Assembly: GCF_000622245.1 (NCBI RefSeq)
Contig: NZ_JHXW01000003.1
Span: forward strand, 1 to 64,000
Length of the DNA: 64,000 nt
Direction: 5' to 3'
Origin: Fusobacterium perfoetens ATCC 29250
GTDB taxonomy: Bacteria; Fusobacteriota; Fusobacteriia; Fusobacteriales; Fusobacteriaceae
A program made the position numbers and the translations under genes. Shown piece after piece: positions 27,805 through 37,642 of the stretch. Position 1 is the stretch's first letter. Every line of letters begins with the position of its first letter. The notes under the pieces are model-generated. The model was not told the DNA's origin. It made no database searches and saw only the letters and a list, made by a program, of their open reading frames with translations.

Positions 27805-28740
27805 ATGCAAATAGAAGTAATAAAAAATAGTAAAAAATGGATATCTATATCACTTATATTTATTTTTATTTCTATAGGTTCTCTTATAGTAAAAGGATTA
27901 AACTATGGAATTGATTTCTCAGGAGGAAGTTTATTTCAATTAAGATTTGAAAATACTGTAAATTTAAAAGAAGTTAATTCTACTTTAGATAAAATTGGAA
28001 AAGAAATATCTCAATTTGCTGGAACAGGTAGAAAAGTCCAAATTTCTGAAGGAAAAGAAGTACTTATAAGAGTTCAAGAAATAGCTGAACAAGATAAAGA
28101 TAAATTTTATGATAAAATTAGTGAAATTGGAAAATATGAAATAATAAAAGAAGATAAAGTAGGAGCAAGTGTAGGTAAAGAACTAAAAACATCAGCTATT
28201 TATTCTCTTTTAATAGGAGGAACTCTTATAGTAGGGTATATTACTTTAAGATTTGAGTTTATGTTTGCTTTAGCTGCTATTTTAGCGTTATTACATGATA
28301 TTATAATAGCTATAGGTGGAATTTCAATTTTAGGATATGAAATAGATACTCCGTTTATAGCAGCAGTTTTAACAATTTTAGGATATTCAATAAATAATAC
28401 AATAGTAGTATTTGATAGGATAAGAGAAACATTAAAGAAAAAAACAGATTTAACTTTTGGTGAAGTATTAAATAAAAGTATAAATCAAGTAATGGTAAGA
28501 TCATTAAACACTTCAGTGACAACATTACTTGCTATAATATCAATATTGATATTTGGTGGAGAATCATTAAGAACATTTATCACAACTTTATTAATAGGAA
28601 TGATAGCAGGGACATATTCATCAATATTTATAGCATCTCCTATTATTTATTTCTTAGAAAAAGATAGAGATAAAAAAGTAGAAAATTCAAAATATTTAGA
28701 GAAAGAAGAAGATGAATATAAAGAAAAAATAGTAGTTTAA
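27805..28740 (+). CDS. secF: Protein translocase subunit SecF
   Basis: A 311-aa partner of SecD. An N-terminal helix is followed by LNYGIDFSGGSLFQL, a periplasmic domain and five helices containing LGYSINNTIVVFDRIRE and the conserved NTSVTTLLA segment. It starts 2 bases after the secD stop. The charged C-terminal tail faces the cytoplasm. A hairpin without a clear T run follows at 28750-28780, before alr. Confidence 0.97.
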   Translation: MQIEVIKNSKKWISISLIFIFISIGSLIVKGLNYGIDFSGGSLFQLRFENTVNLKEVNSTLDKIGKEISQFAGTGRKVQISEGKEVLIRVQEIAEQDKDKFYDKISEIGKYEIIKEDKVGASVGKELKTSAIYSLLIGGTLIVGYITLRFEFMFALAAILALLHDIIIAIGGISILGYEIDTPFIAAVLTILGYSINNTIVVFDRIRETLKKKTDLTFGEVLNKSINQVMVRSLNTSVTTLLAIISILIFGGESLRTFITTLLIGMIAGTYSSIFIASPIIYFLEKDRDKKVENSKYLEKEEDEYKEKIVV

Positions 28741-28749
28741 GAATTAAAT

Positions 28750-28780
28750 ATAGATTGCCTTTTAATAAAAGGCAATCTAT
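28750..28780. terminator. Hairpin between secF and alr (weak terminator or processing site)
   Basis: The arms TAGATTGCCTTTT / AAAAGGCAATCTA form a 13-pair stem with loop AATA. On the plus strand only TAAAAATTAT follows, so it is not a canonical intrinsic terminator. Confidence 0.5.
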
Positions 28781-28802
28781 AAAAATTATCAGGAGATAAA
28801 AA

Positions 28803-29876
28803 ATGAGAACTTGGTTAGAAATAAATACTAAAAATCTAAAGTATAATATTGAGAAAATTTATGAGAAAATAGGAAATAAAAAAATAATAGGAATAGTAAA
28901 AGCAAATTCTTATGGATTAGGATCAGTTGAAATAACAAAAGAATTGATAAAATGTGGTATAGATTTTTTTGCTGTAGCTACTCTTTCAGAAGGAATGGAA
29001 CTTAGGAAAGCAGGTATCAAAGAAAAAATATTAATACTTGGTGGAGTATTTGATGAAGAACTAAGAGAAGTAGAGAAATATAATTTACAAATAGCTTTAT
29101 CTCGATTTGAACAATTAGTGTATATACATAAAAATAATATACAAGTAAAATGTCATTTAGCAATAGAAACTGGAATGGGAAGAATTGGTGTTAATTCAGA
29201 GGAAGTAGAAAAAATAAAAGAGTATGTAAATGAAAATAAATTGACTAATATAATAGGTGTGTATACTCATTTATCTGTAGCAGATGAAGAGGGAGAAGAT
29301 AATAGATTATATACAGAAAAACAAATAGAAAAATTTAATAATTTTAGTGGAATAGATACTATTGAGTATAGACACGTATTAAATAGTGGTGGAATTTTAA
29401 AATACTCTAATAAAGATAATGGAAATTATGTTAGAGTTGGAATAGTGATGTATGGAATTTGTGGAGAGAATTGGATAGAGGGGTTAAAACCAGTTATAAC
29501 TTTTAAAAGTAAAGTTTTATTTATTAAAACTTTAATAGAGGATACAGATATTTCATATGGAAGAGAATGTACTTTAAAAAAAGGTGATATTGTAGGAACT
29601 ATAGCTGCTGGATATGCTGATGGATTTAAAAGAGGAGCTCTAAATAAAATAACTGTTAAAATAAAAAATAGGGAATATACAGTTGTTGGAAAAGTATGTA
29701 TGGATATGTTGATGATAAAAATTCCCAATGAATTAAAAGATGAAGTAAAAATAGGAGAAGAAGTAACTCTTTATGGGGAAGATTTAGTGGAAAAAGCTAA
29801 ACTTTTAGGAACGACAACATATGAAATAATAACAGGAATAAACACAAGAGTAAAAAGAGTATATATAGAGGAGTAA
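28803..29876 (+). CDS. alr: Alanine racemase
   Basis: PLP-dependent enzyme of 357 aa making D-alanine for peptidoglycan. The PLP lysine is K33 in VKANSYGLG; the second catalytic Tyr lies in AAGYADGFKRG near residue 264; GMGRIGV and CMDMLMI are the other conserved blocks. Slightly shorter than average but complete. Ribosome site AGGAG, and it runs into the next gene with a 2-base gap. Confidence 0.96.
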   Translation: MRTWLEINTKNLKYNIEKIYEKIGNKKIIGIVKANSYGLGSVEITKELIKCGIDFFAVATLSEGMELRKAGIKEKILILGGVFDEELREVEKYNLQIALSRFEQLVYIHKNNIQVKCHLAIETGMGRIGVNSEEVEKIKEYVNENKLTNIIGVYTHLSVADEEGEDNRLYTEKQIEKFNNFSGIDTIEYRHVLNSGGILKYSNKDNGNYVRVGIVMYGICGENWIEGLKPVITFKSKVLFIKTLIEDTDISYGRECTLKKGDIVGTIAAGYADGFKRGALNKITVKIKNREYTVVGKVCMDMLMIKIPNELKDEVKIGEEVTLYGEDLVEKAKLLGTTTYEIITGINTRVKRVYIEE

Positions 29877-29878
29877 AA

Positions 29879-31054
29879 ATGGCACAAGTTATATTAATAA
29901 AAGATAAAGAGAAAAAAATTCAAAATTTTTATCCAAATGTTTTTAAGGATGAAATAAAATATATTCTTGGAGAAGTAAAAACAGGAGATGTAGTTGATGT
30001 TTTAAGAGAAGATATGTTATTTATTGGGCGTGGATATGTAACAGAAGGGACTTCTGCTTTTGTGCGTGTATTAACAACAAAAGATGAAAAAATAGATAAA
30101 GACTTTATTTATAAAAAGATAAAAGAAGCTTATGACAAAAGACAAAATTTAAAAGAAGAAACAAATTGTATGAGAGTATTCTTTTCTGAAGGAGATGGAA
30201 TACCAGGATTAGTTATAGATAAATTTGATAAATATATTTCAATTCAATTTAGAAATTCAGGTGTAGAAGCTTTTAGACAAGAAATAATCAATGCTGTAAA
30301 GAAATACATGAAACCTAAAGGAATTTATGAAAGAAGTGATGTAGAAAATAGAATACATGAAGGTGTAGAAGAAAAAACAGGAATAATATATGGAGAAATT
30401 CCAGAAGAAATTATTATGGAAGATAATGGACTTAAATATACAATAGACATTATAAATGGACAAAAAACAGGATTCTTTTTAGACCAAAGAGATTCTAGAA
30501 AATTTATAAGACCATTTTTAAATGATAAAACTAGATTTTTAGATGTATTTTCTAGTAGTGGAGGTTTTTCAATGGCAGCTTTAAAAGAAGGATGTCAAAA
30601 AGTAGTAGCAATTGATAAAGAACCTCATGCTTTAGAACTTTGCAAAAAAAATTATAAATTAAATGAATTTGAAAATAAATTTGAAACTTTAGAAGGAGAT
30701 GCTTTTATGTTATTAAAAACATTAATTTCTAGAGGTGAAAAATATGATGTAATAACTTTAGATCCACCATCATTAATTAAGAAAAAAACAGATATAAAAA
30801 AAGGAAGAGATTTTTTCTATGAATTATGTAATAGTAGTTTTAAATTATTAGATAAAGGTGGAATTTTAGGAGTAATAACTTGTGCTTATCATATTGGGTT
30901 ACAAGATTTATTAGAAGTAACTAGAATGGCTGCTTCTAATAATGGAAAATTATTACAAGTTATAGGAATAAATTATCAACCTGAAGACCATCCATGGATA
31001 TTACATATTCCAGAAACTCTTTATTTAAAAGCATTGTGGGTAAAAATAATATAA
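29879..31054 (+). CDS. Class I SAM-dependent rRNA methyltransferase (RlmI family)
   Basis: A 391-aa protein with an N-terminal PUA-like RNA-binding domain (residues about 1-80), a linker domain and a Rossmann methyltransferase domain: FLDVFSSSGGFSMAAL is the SAM-binding motif I, and LDPPSLIKKK is the catalytic DPP motif IV. It resembles RlmI, which methylates C5 of a 23S rRNA cytosine; a cysteine in VITCAYHIG fits the catalytic position. Exact target unproven. Overlapping operon context with alr and cvpA gives no functional clue. Confidence 0.9.
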   Translation: MAQVILIKDKEKKIQNFYPNVFKDEIKYILGEVKTGDVVDVLREDMLFIGRGYVTEGTSAFVRVLTTKDEKIDKDFIYKKIKEAYDKRQNLKEETNCMRVFFSEGDGIPGLVIDKFDKYISIQFRNSGVEAFRQEIINAVKKYMKPKGIYERSDVENRIHEGVEEKTGIIYGEIPEEIIMEDNGLKYTIDIINGQKTGFFLDQRDSRKFIRPFLNDKTRFLDVFSSSGGFSMAALKEGCQKVVAIDKEPHALELCKKNYKLNEFENKFETLEGDAFMLLKTLISRGEKYDVITLDPPSLIKKKTDIKKGRDFFYELCNSSFKLLDKGGILGVITCAYHIGLQDLLEVTRMAASNNGKLLQVIGINYQPEDHPWILHIPETLYLKALWVKII

Positions 31055-31063
31055 GGAGGTAAA

Positions 31064-31603
31064 ATGTATTTAGATATAATAGTATTAATAATTTTAGGAT
31101 TATCAATAATAGGTGGAATAAATAATGGTTTTATTGTTGAGTTTATATCAACTTTTGGTATTTTAATAAATTTATATATAACTCATAAATTAACTCCATC
31201 AGTTTGTCACATAACAGAAAGATATTTGACAAAACAAAATGATACTTATATTTATGCTATAACTTTTTTAGGTCTATTTATTATAATAGCTATTTTATTA
31301 CATTTATTAAATACATTTTTAAAAAATCAACAAGTTCCATTTTTGTTTAGAATTTTAGGTGGAGGAATAAGTTTTTTAAAAGGTTTATTAATTTGTGGAA
31401 TATTTTTAGTTTTCTATAATATAGGGCAAGAAAAAATAAAATCTTTATCTAAAATAGGAGAATCTAGTATAGCAAATGAATATTTTTTACAAATTACAGA
31501 TGAAGTAGATTTTTATATTCCAACTGAACTAAAAGAAAAAATAAATGAAATTAAAACAAATAAAACAATAGATAAATATATGAATAAAATTATAGGAGAA
31601 TAA
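31064..31603 (+). CDS. CvpA family membrane protein
   Basis: A 179-aa protein with four predicted helices in its first 120 residues. It opens YLDIIVLIILGLSIIGGINNGFIVEF, the typical CvpA start, and has a helical cytoplasmic tail. CvpA proteins are linked to colicin V export and to envelope-stress and bile tolerance in other bacteria; the biochemical role is unknown. Ribosome site AAGGAGG. It sits 4 bases before lptF. Confidence 0.85.
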   Translation: MYLDIIVLIILGLSIIGGINNGFIVEFISTFGILINLYITHKLTPSVCHITERYLTKQNDTYIYAITFLGLFIIIAILLHLLNTFLKNQQVPFLFRILGGGISFLKGLLICGIFLVFYNIGQEKIKSLSKIGESSIANEYFLQITDEVDFYIPTELKEKINEIKTNKTIDKYMNKIIGE

Positions 31604-31607
31604 ACAG

Positions 31608-32684
31608 ATGAAGATAATAAATGATTACATTTTAAAAGAAACAAAAATGTCAATAGTTTTTGGAATAACTCTGTTTACTTTTATATTTTTAATAGAAATG
31701 ATAGTATCTATGATGGAAAGTATTTTGGTAAGAGGATTATCAATTATAGATGTATCTAGAATGATATCTTTTTATTTACCCATGATATTATCCCAAACTA
31801 TACCAATGGGGATATTTTTAGGAATAATGATAACATTTGGAAATCTTACAAGAAATAATGAGATAACTGCTTTGAATTCAATGGGAGTATCATTAAATAA
31901 ATTATTAAAACCTATTATTGGAATAGGAGTTGTAGGAACTATATTTATTTTCTTTTTACAAGAGAGTTTAATTCCAAGGTCTTATATAAAATTACAACAA
32001 ATATCATATAAAATGATATATGAAAATCCAGTATTTCAATTAAAAGATAGAGTTTTAATTGATGGAATTTCAGAATATAAAATTTATATAGATTCAATCA
32101 ATAAAAAGACTAAAGACGCTGAAAATGTCTTAGTTATGATAAATGATAAAAAATCAGAGTATCCTACATTAGTTTTGGGTAAAACAGCTTATTGGGAAGA
32201 TGCTGCATTACTTTTAAATGATGCTGATTTTTATAAACATGATGAAAAAGGAAATGTTAGTGTAACAGGAAATTTTGAAAAGAAAAGAGTACCATTTACA
32301 TCATATTTTGAGGATATAAAAGTAAAAATAAAAGATATAGAAGGAATGAATATAAAACAACTTTTATCAGAAATTAAAACAAGAGATAAAATAGAAATTT
32401 TACCATATATTGTAGAAATTAATAGAAAAATAGCTGTTCCAATATCAACGATAGCTTTAGCTATATTAGGAGTTTTACTTTCTATAGGAAATGCTAGAAC
32501 AGGAAAAGGTGTAAACTTTGGTATAGGAATAATAGTAATATTTTTATATATTGTTTTACTAAATATAGGAATGGTTTTAGCTTATAGAAGTATAATATCA
32601 CCATTTTTAGGAGTTTGGTTTCCAAATATAGTTTTATATATTTATACATTATTTTTATATAGTAGAAAGGTTAGGTTGGTATAA
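31608..32684 (+). CDS. lptF: LPS export permease LptF (YjgP/YjgQ family)
   Basis: A 358-aa inner-membrane permease with three N-terminal helices, a periplasmic jellyroll domain (about residues 125-250) and three C-terminal helices. The N-terminal IINDYILKETKMSIVFGITLFTFIFLIEM and PMILSQTIPMGIFLGIMITFGNLTRNNEITAL are standard for the family. With LptG and LptB it forms the LPS extractor. The F versus G assignment rests on gene order only. Its stop overlaps the next start (TAATG). Confidence 0.9.
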   Translation: MKIINDYILKETKMSIVFGITLFTFIFLIEMIVSMMESILVRGLSIIDVSRMISFYLPMILSQTIPMGIFLGIMITFGNLTRNNEITALNSMGVSLNKLLKPIIGIGVVGTIFIFFLQESLIPRSYIKLQQISYKMIYENPVFQLKDRVLIDGISEYKIYIDSINKKTKDAENVLVMINDKKSEYPTLVLGKTAYWEDAALLLNDADFYKHDEKGNVSVTGNFEKKRVPFTSYFEDIKVKIKDIEGMNIKQLLSEIKTRDKIEILPYIVEINRKIAVPISTIALAILGVLLSIGNARTGKGVNFGIGIIVIFLYIVLLNIGMVLAYRSIISPFLGVWFPNIVLYIYTLFLYSRKVRLV

Positions 32685-33757
32685 TGAAAAAATTAGATAT
32701 ATATGTGAGTAAAAATTTTATAAAATCTTTTTTCATATGCCTAATTGCTTTTATAAATATATTTATACTGAGCCAACTTTTTAAAGTTTTTAGACTTGTA
32801 GGAGATGGAAGGCTTACTACAGGAGATGGAGTTTTATATATTATTTGTATGTTACCTAAAATAATAGTTAATGTAACTCCTTTGGCTGTTCTTCTTGGAG
32901 CATTGATGTTTATTAGTAAAATGGCTGGAAATTTGGAGGTTATATCTTTAAAAACATCAGGAATAAGTTTTAAAAGAATAGTTTTATTCCCAATAATAAT
33001 ATCATTTTTTATTTCTATATTTGTATTTATTGTAAGTGGATATTTATATCCAAAAGGGGAAAAGAAGATGAGAGAATTGAGAGGAGATGTAGTATCAACT
33101 CTTTTACCTACTCAGAAAAGAAATGGATTTATAAGAGATGAAAATAATAACTTATATTTATTAGATTACTTAAATGTAACTGATGGAAAAGCTAAAAAAG
33201 TAAAAATAATTGAGATGAGTGATAATTTTGAAAAAATTGAAAGAGTTATTTTTGCTGATAGTGGATATTTTGACAGAAATGAAAAAATTTGGAAATTAAA
33301 AAAAGTAAAAATAAATAATTTACAATTAGGAACTCAAGAAAATTTAGAAAGTTATTCTTCTGATGAATATAAAGAAGAACCAGAAAAATTTGTTACTTTA
33401 TTAGTTGACCCAGAAATTTTAGATAATAGAGAATTAAAAAAGGAACTAGTTAATTTAAAAAATACTGGAATAGATACAAGAGAAGGAATATCAGAAATAG
33501 CTAATAGATATTCATTTCCTTTTGCAAGTTTTGTAGTTGTATTTTTAGGATTAGCTTTAGGAAGTAGATATGTAAGGTCATCTTCGGCTATGAATGTAAT
33601 TTTAAGTATCTTTTTAGGGTATGGATATTATATTGTTCATGCTTCTTTTGAGGCTTATGGAAAAAATGGATATATGAATCCATTTATTTGTGGGTGGATA
33701 GCTAATATAATATTCTTAATAGTAGGTATTTATTTTATTCAAAAAGCTGAATATTAG
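32684..33757 (+). CDS. lptG: LPS export permease LptG (YjgP/YjgQ family)
   Basis: A 357-aa paralogue of the preceding gene with the same layout: LDIYVSKNFIKSFFICLIAFINIFILSQ at the N-terminus, PLAVLLGALMFISKMAGNLEVISLKTSGIS, a periplasmic jellyroll and three C-terminal helices. It overlaps lptF by one base, which suggests coupled translation and the 1:1 LptFG pair. Gene order is the only basis for choosing G over F. Confidence 0.9.
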   Translation: MKKLDIYVSKNFIKSFFICLIAFINIFILSQLFKVFRLVGDGRLTTGDGVLYIICMLPKIIVNVTPLAVLLGALMFISKMAGNLEVISLKTSGISFKRIVLFPIIISFFISIFVFIVSGYLYPKGEKKMRELRGDVVSTLLPTQKRNGFIRDENNNLYLLDYLNVTDGKAKKVKIIEMSDNFEKIERVIFADSGYFDRNEKIWKLKKVKINNLQLGTQENLESYSSDEYKEEPEKFVTLLVDPEILDNRELKKELVNLKNTGIDTREGISEIANRYSFPFASFVVVFLGLALGSRYVRSSSAMNVILSIFLGYGYYIVHASFEAYGKNGYMNPFICGWIANIIFLIVGIYFIQKAEY

Positions 33758-33768
33758 GAGGAAAATTT

Positions 33769-35019
33769 GTGTCAGAAGATAATATAAAAGTTTATTCATT
33801 AGAAAATGGTGTTCCTATTTTAATGGATAAAATTCAAGGAATAAATAGTGTATCATTAGGAATATTTGTAAAAACAGGTGCAAAAAATGAATTAGCTGGT
33901 GAAGAGGGAATATCTCATTTTATAGAGCATATGATGTTTAAAGGAACTGTGAATAGAACTGCTAAAGAGATATCTGAAGAAGTAGATAATGTAGGTGGAA
34001 TTATTAACGCTTATACAGGAAAAGAAACGACAACTTATTATATTCAACTTCTTTCAAATAGAATAGATGTTGGAATAGATATATTAACAGATATGTTTTT
34101 AAATTCTACTTTCCTTGAAGAAAATATTGAAAGAGAAAAAGGTGTTGTAATAGAAGAAATAAATATGTATGAAGATATACCAGAAGAAATAATCCATGAT
34201 AAAAATGGAAGTCTTGTTATAGAGGGTCCTCAAAGTAATACAATTTTAGGAACTGTTGAAAGTGTACAAGGACTTAATAGAGAAAAAATATTGAAATATT
34301 TTAAAGAACAGTATAGCCCTAAAAATTTAGTTATATCTATTGCAGGAAATTTTTCTGAATCTGAAGTTTTAGAAAAACTTAATAGTGGAATTGGAAAAAT
34401 GAAATCTATTGAAAAGTCAAGAGATTATAATGGAGAAATGAAAATAAAAACTCCAAAAACTATACTAAAAAAAGATAGCAATCAAGTACATCTTTGTTTT
34501 AATACTATAGGTAGGTCATCTCTTGATAAAAATAGATATGAGTTAGCTATTATTTCTAATACTTTAGGTGGAAATATGAGTTCAAGACTTTTCCAAAAAA
34601 TAAGAGAAGATAGAGGATTAGCATATTCTGTTTATAGTTATACATCTTCATTTGAAGAAGGAGGAATATTAACTATATATGCAGGAACTACTTTAAAAGA
34701 TTATAAAACTGTTATAAAACTTATAAAAGAAGAATTTGAAGATATTAAAAATAATGGAATAAGTGAAAAAGAGTTACAAAAAACAAAAAATCAATTTTTA
34801 AGTGGAATAACATTTGGACTTGAAAGTAGTAAAGGAAGAATGACTAGAATGGCAAATTCTTATCTTTTTCATGGAGAGGTAAAAAGCTTAGAAGAAATTT
34901 TAGGTGAAATAGAGAAAATAACTGTTGAAGATATAAAAAAATTAGCAAAAGAAATATTTAATGAAAAATATTATTCATTAACAGTATTAGGAAATATTAA
35001 AGAAGGAGAATTAAATTAA
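33769..35019 (+). CDS. M16 family zinc peptidase (processing-peptidase like)
   Basis: A 416-aa single-unit M16B peptidase. The inverted zinc motif HFIEH is near residues 48-52 ([13 protein letters not shown]) and the distal Glu lies in the [16 protein letters not shown] segment. The C-terminal half has the family block [25 protein letters not shown]. It starts with GTG after AGGAGG. There is no signal peptide, so it is probably cytoplasmic. Its stop overlaps the dut start (TAATG). The substrate is unknown. Confidence 0.92.
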   Translation: MSEDNIKVYSLENGVPILMDKIQGINSVSLGIFVKTGAKNELAGEEGISHFIEHMMFKGTVNRTAKEISEEVDNVGGIINAYTGKETTTYYIQLLSNRIDVGIDILTDMFLNSTFLEENIEREKGVVIEEINMYEDIPEEIIHDKNGSLVIEGPQSNTILGTVESVQGLNREKILKYFKEQYSPKNLVISIAGNFSESEVLEKLNSGIGKMKSIEKSRDYNGEMKIKTPKTILKKDSNQVHLCFNTIGRSSLDKNRYELAIISNTLGGNMSSRLFQKIREDRGLAYSVYSYTSSFEEGGILTIYAGTTLKDYKTVIKLIKEEFEDIKNNGISEKELQKTKNQFLSGITFGLESSKGRMTRMANSYLFHGEVKSLEEILGEIEKITVEDIKKLAKEIFNEKYYSLTVLGNIKEGELN

Positions 35020-35456
35020 TGGAAAAAATCATAGTTAAAGTAATTTTAGAAGAGGGTGTAGAAAAACCAGTATATATGACAGAGGGTTCAGCTGGAATGG
35101 ATGTAAGAGCTAATATAAAAGAACCAATTACATTAAAATCTTTAGATAGAGTATTAGTTCCTACAGGAATAAAAATGGAAATACCATTAGGTTATGAGGT
35201 ACAAGTAAGACCAAGAAGTGGGTTAGCATTAAAACATGGAATTACTTTAGTAAATAGTCCAGGAACAATAGATTCTGATTATAGAGGAGAAATTGGAATT
35301 ATAATGGCTAATATAGGAAGAGAAGATTTTGTTATTAATCCAGGAGAGAGAATAGCTCAACTAGTTCTTGGAAAAGTTTACCAAATGGATTTAGTAGAAG
35401 GAGAATTATCTGAAACTGAAAGAGGAGCAGGTGGATTTGGCCATACTGGAAAATAA
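35019..35456 (+). CDS. dut: dUTP diphosphatase
   Basis: A 145-aa trimeric dUTPase that removes dUTP and supplies dUMP. The five motifs are visible: GSAGMDVRA (I), [12 protein letters not shown] (II), [15 protein letters not shown] (III), RIAQLVL (IV) and the Gly-rich C-terminal [11 protein letters not shown] (V). It begins inside the stop codon of the M16 peptidase gene. Confidence 0.97.
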   Translation: MEKIIVKVILEEGVEKPVYMTEGSAGMDVRANIKEPITLKSLDRVLVPTGIKMEIPLGYEVQVRPRSGLALKHGITLVNSPGTIDSDYRGEIGIIMANIGREDFVINPGERIAQLVLGKVYQMDLVEGELSETERGAGGFGHTGK

Positions 35457-35458
35457 AT

Positions 35459-36340
35459 ATGAAATATATAATAGAAAAAGACAATGAAGGAGTAAGATTA
35501 GATAGATATCTTAGAAAAAAATTATCTGATGTTCCTTTAACTGAGATTTTCAAAGCTTTAAGAATTGGAAAAATTAAAGTAAATAACAAAAAGAAAAAAG
35601 AAAATTATAGATTAGTAGAAGGAGATAAAATTTTTATAGGAATCGGAAATTTAGAAGAAAATGAAGAAAAACAAGAGGAATTTTTGATTCTTGATGAAAA
35701 AGATAAAAACTTTTTACAAAAAAATATAATTTTTGAAAATGAAGATTTAATAATATTTAATAAAGAAAAAGATATTGTTATGCATAAAGGTAGTGGCTTT
35801 GAATACGGAATATCTGAAATGTTTAAAAGTTATTATCAAACAAATGATTTTAATTTTATAAATAGAATAGATAAAAAAACTTCAGGACTTGTAATAGGAG
35901 CTAAAAATAAAATTTCTACAAGAATTTTAGCAGAAGAGTTGAGAGAAAATAATATTAAGAAAAAATATTATATTTTAGTTCATGGAGAAATAGAAAAAAA
36001 TAAATTTATTATAGAAAATTATTTAAAAAAAATAGAAGATAAAGTTGTAGTAACTACAAAATATGATAATGAAGGAAAGATAGCTATTACTTATTTTACA
36101 ACTATTAAAAGAAATAAAAAATATACTTTATTAGAAGGAGAACTAGTTACAGGTAGAACTCATCAACTGAGAGTACAACTTTCAAATTTAGGATATCCAA
36201 TAGTAGGGGATACTCGTTATGGAAAGAAAGATGGAGAATCTATACTTTATTTAAATTCTCATTATTGTGAAATACCAAAATATAATATAAAAATAGATAA
36301 TGATTTACCAAATTATTTTAAGAAAAAATTAGAGGAGTAA
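35459..36340 (+). CDS. RluA family RNA pseudouridine synthase
   Basis: A 293-aa enzyme with an N-terminal S4 RNA-binding domain (GVRLDRYLRKKLSDVPLTEIFKALRIGKIKVN) and a catalytic domain holding the RluA signature INRIDKKTSGLVIGAK with the catalytic Asp near residue 141, then TGRTHQLRVQL and GDTRYGKK. Whether its target is 23S rRNA (RluC or RluD) or tRNA cannot be told. It begins 2 bases after dut. Confidence 0.92.
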   Translation: MKYIIEKDNEGVRLDRYLRKKLSDVPLTEIFKALRIGKIKVNNKKKKENYRLVEGDKIFIGIGNLEENEEKQEEFLILDEKDKNFLQKNIIFENEDLIIFNKEKDIVMHKGSGFEYGISEMFKSYYQTNDFNFINRIDKKTSGLVIGAKNKISTRILAEELRENNIKKKYYILVHGEIEKNKFIIENYLKKIEDKVVVTTKYDNEGKIAITYFTTIKRNKKYTLLEGELVTGRTHQLRVQLSNLGYPIVGDTRYGKKDGESILYLNSHYCEIPKYNIKIDNDLPNYFKKKLEE

Positions 36341-36344
36341 TGGA

Positions 36345-37079
36345 ATGTTTTTTATGAATTTTTTAAAGGGTATAGGAATAGGGATAGCTAATGTAATTCC
36401 AGGAGTATCTGGTGGAACTATGGCAGTAGTTTTTGGAATATATGATAAATTGATAGAATGTATTGCTAATTTTTTACAAGCTTCTATGAAAAAGAAAATG
36501 GAATATGTAAAATTTATGCTTCCACTTTTATTAGGATGTGCAGTAGGGATACTTTTCTTTGCTAATGTAATAGGATATTTATATGAAAATTATCCTGTTT
36601 ATACAAAAGGAGTTTTTGTGATTTTAGTATTGCCTTCAATACCAATTATAATAAAAGGTGAAAATATAAAAGATATAAAGAATATTTTATCTTTTTCTTT
36701 TGGATTATTATTTGTTGTAGCATTTTTTATGTTTACACATGATTTAGAGGGAAATACTTTTACAAAACAAGAATTTTTTACTTTTACATATGGACTGAAA
36801 CTTGCTTTATGTGGAGCATTAGCAGGTGGAGCTATGATAATTCCTGGAATATCAGGTTCATTGCTTCTTTTGGCTTTAGGGGAGCATGAAAATGTTATAA
36901 ATTATATTGGAAATATAGAAATAATACCACTTTTATATTTTGGGATTGGAGTTGGAATAGGAATACTTATATTTACAAAAATAATAAATTATTTTTTACA
37001 AAATTATAGGAGTAAAACTTTATTTGTAATACTTGGAATTGTTATAGCTTCTTTAATAGAATTATTGATAAATATTTAA
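36345..37079 (+). CDS. DUF368 membrane protein, PopT-type polyprenyl-phosphate transporter
   Basis: A 244-aa inner-membrane protein with about seven helices. The two inverted family motifs are clear: ANVIPGVSGGTMAVVFGIYD near residue 20 and GAMIIPGISGSLLLLALGEHE near residue 170. DUF368 proteins (PopT) recycle undecaprenyl phosphate across the membrane for cell-wall and glycan synthesis. GAGGAG overlaps the end of the preceding gene. It is the last gene of the long plus-strand run; a terminator follows. Confidence 0.9.
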   Translation: MFFMNFLKGIGIGIANVIPGVSGGTMAVVFGIYDKLIECIANFLQASMKKKMEYVKFMLPLLLGCAVGILFFANVIGYLYENYPVYTKGVFVILVLPSIPIIIKGENIKDIKNILSFSFGLLFVVAFFMFTHDLEGNTFTKQEFFTFTYGLKLALCGALAGGAMIIPGISGSLLLLALGEHENVINYIGNIEIIPLLYFGIGVGIGILIFTKIINYFLQNYRSKTLFVILGIVIASLIELLINI

Positions 37080-37106
37080 AAAGAAAAAATATTACAAAAA
37101 AGAAAG

Positions 37107-37132
37107 AATCCAGAAACATAAGTTTCTGGATT
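37107..37132. terminator. Bidirectional terminator between the DUF368 gene and rpsT
   Basis: An 11-pair stem, AATCCAGAAAC / GTTTCTGGATT, with T-rich flanks on both strands. Confidence 0.8.
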
Positions 37133-37152
37133 TATTTTAGTTATTAATCAAA

Positions 37153-37413
37153 TTATAAAGCGTTAACTTTTGCAGCTAATCTAGCTTTTTTTCTAGATAC
37201 AGTATTTTTCTTTAAAACACCTTTAGTAACTGCTTTGTCGAATTCTTTGTATGCAACTGATAAAGCTTCTAAAGCAACTGCTTTGTCTTTACCTTCAACT
37301 GCTGCTAATACTTTTTTAGCTACGTTTTTAACTCTAGTCTTGATAGCTTGATTTCTAACTCTGTTTCTTTCGTTTAATTCTACTCTCTTTTTAGCTGATT
37401 TGTTGTTTGCCAT
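37153..37413 (-). CDS. rpsT: 30S ribosomal protein S20
   Basis: An 86-aa basic protein, MANNKSAKKRVELNERNRVRN, typical of S20, which binds 16S rRNA early in 30S assembly. The rest is Lys/Ala-rich helix ending in a KKARLAAKVNAL tail. AGGAGG lies 11 bases before the ATG, a rather long spacing. It stands alone between convergent and divergent neighbours. Confidence 0.98.
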   Translation of the reverse strand: MANNKSAKKRVELNERNRVRNQAIKTRVKNVAKKVLAAVEGKDKAVALEALSVAYKEFDKAVTKGVLKKNTVSRKKARLAAKVNAL

Positions 37414-37602
37414 TTTTTAAAAAACCTCCTAAATTATAAAAAACAATAAAATATAGTAACATTATTTTTAATTTAACAGGTAAGATCTAAAAAGAGACAC
37501 ATATTAAAAACAATGGACCTCAATTATTATAGCATAAAATTTCAAAAAAGAAAAGAAAAAATAAAAAAAAAGTTCCTATTTTCAAAAAAAAATAGTATCA
37601 TA

Positions 37603-37608
37603 TATACT
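37603..37608 (+). promoter_or_regulatory. Candidate -10 box before the JAMM-DinG gene
   Basis: TATACT lies 35 bases before the helicase start; the -35 position holds only a weak TTTCAA with 17-base spacing. Confidence 0.4.
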
Positions 37609-37642
37609 AGGGAAAATATTTATTACAAAAGAAAGGATAAAT

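Noticed and set aside
27352-27810. 152-codon minus-strand ORF opposite secD
   Set aside because: Lies wholly within the conserved membrane region of secD; no start signal; a shadow frame.
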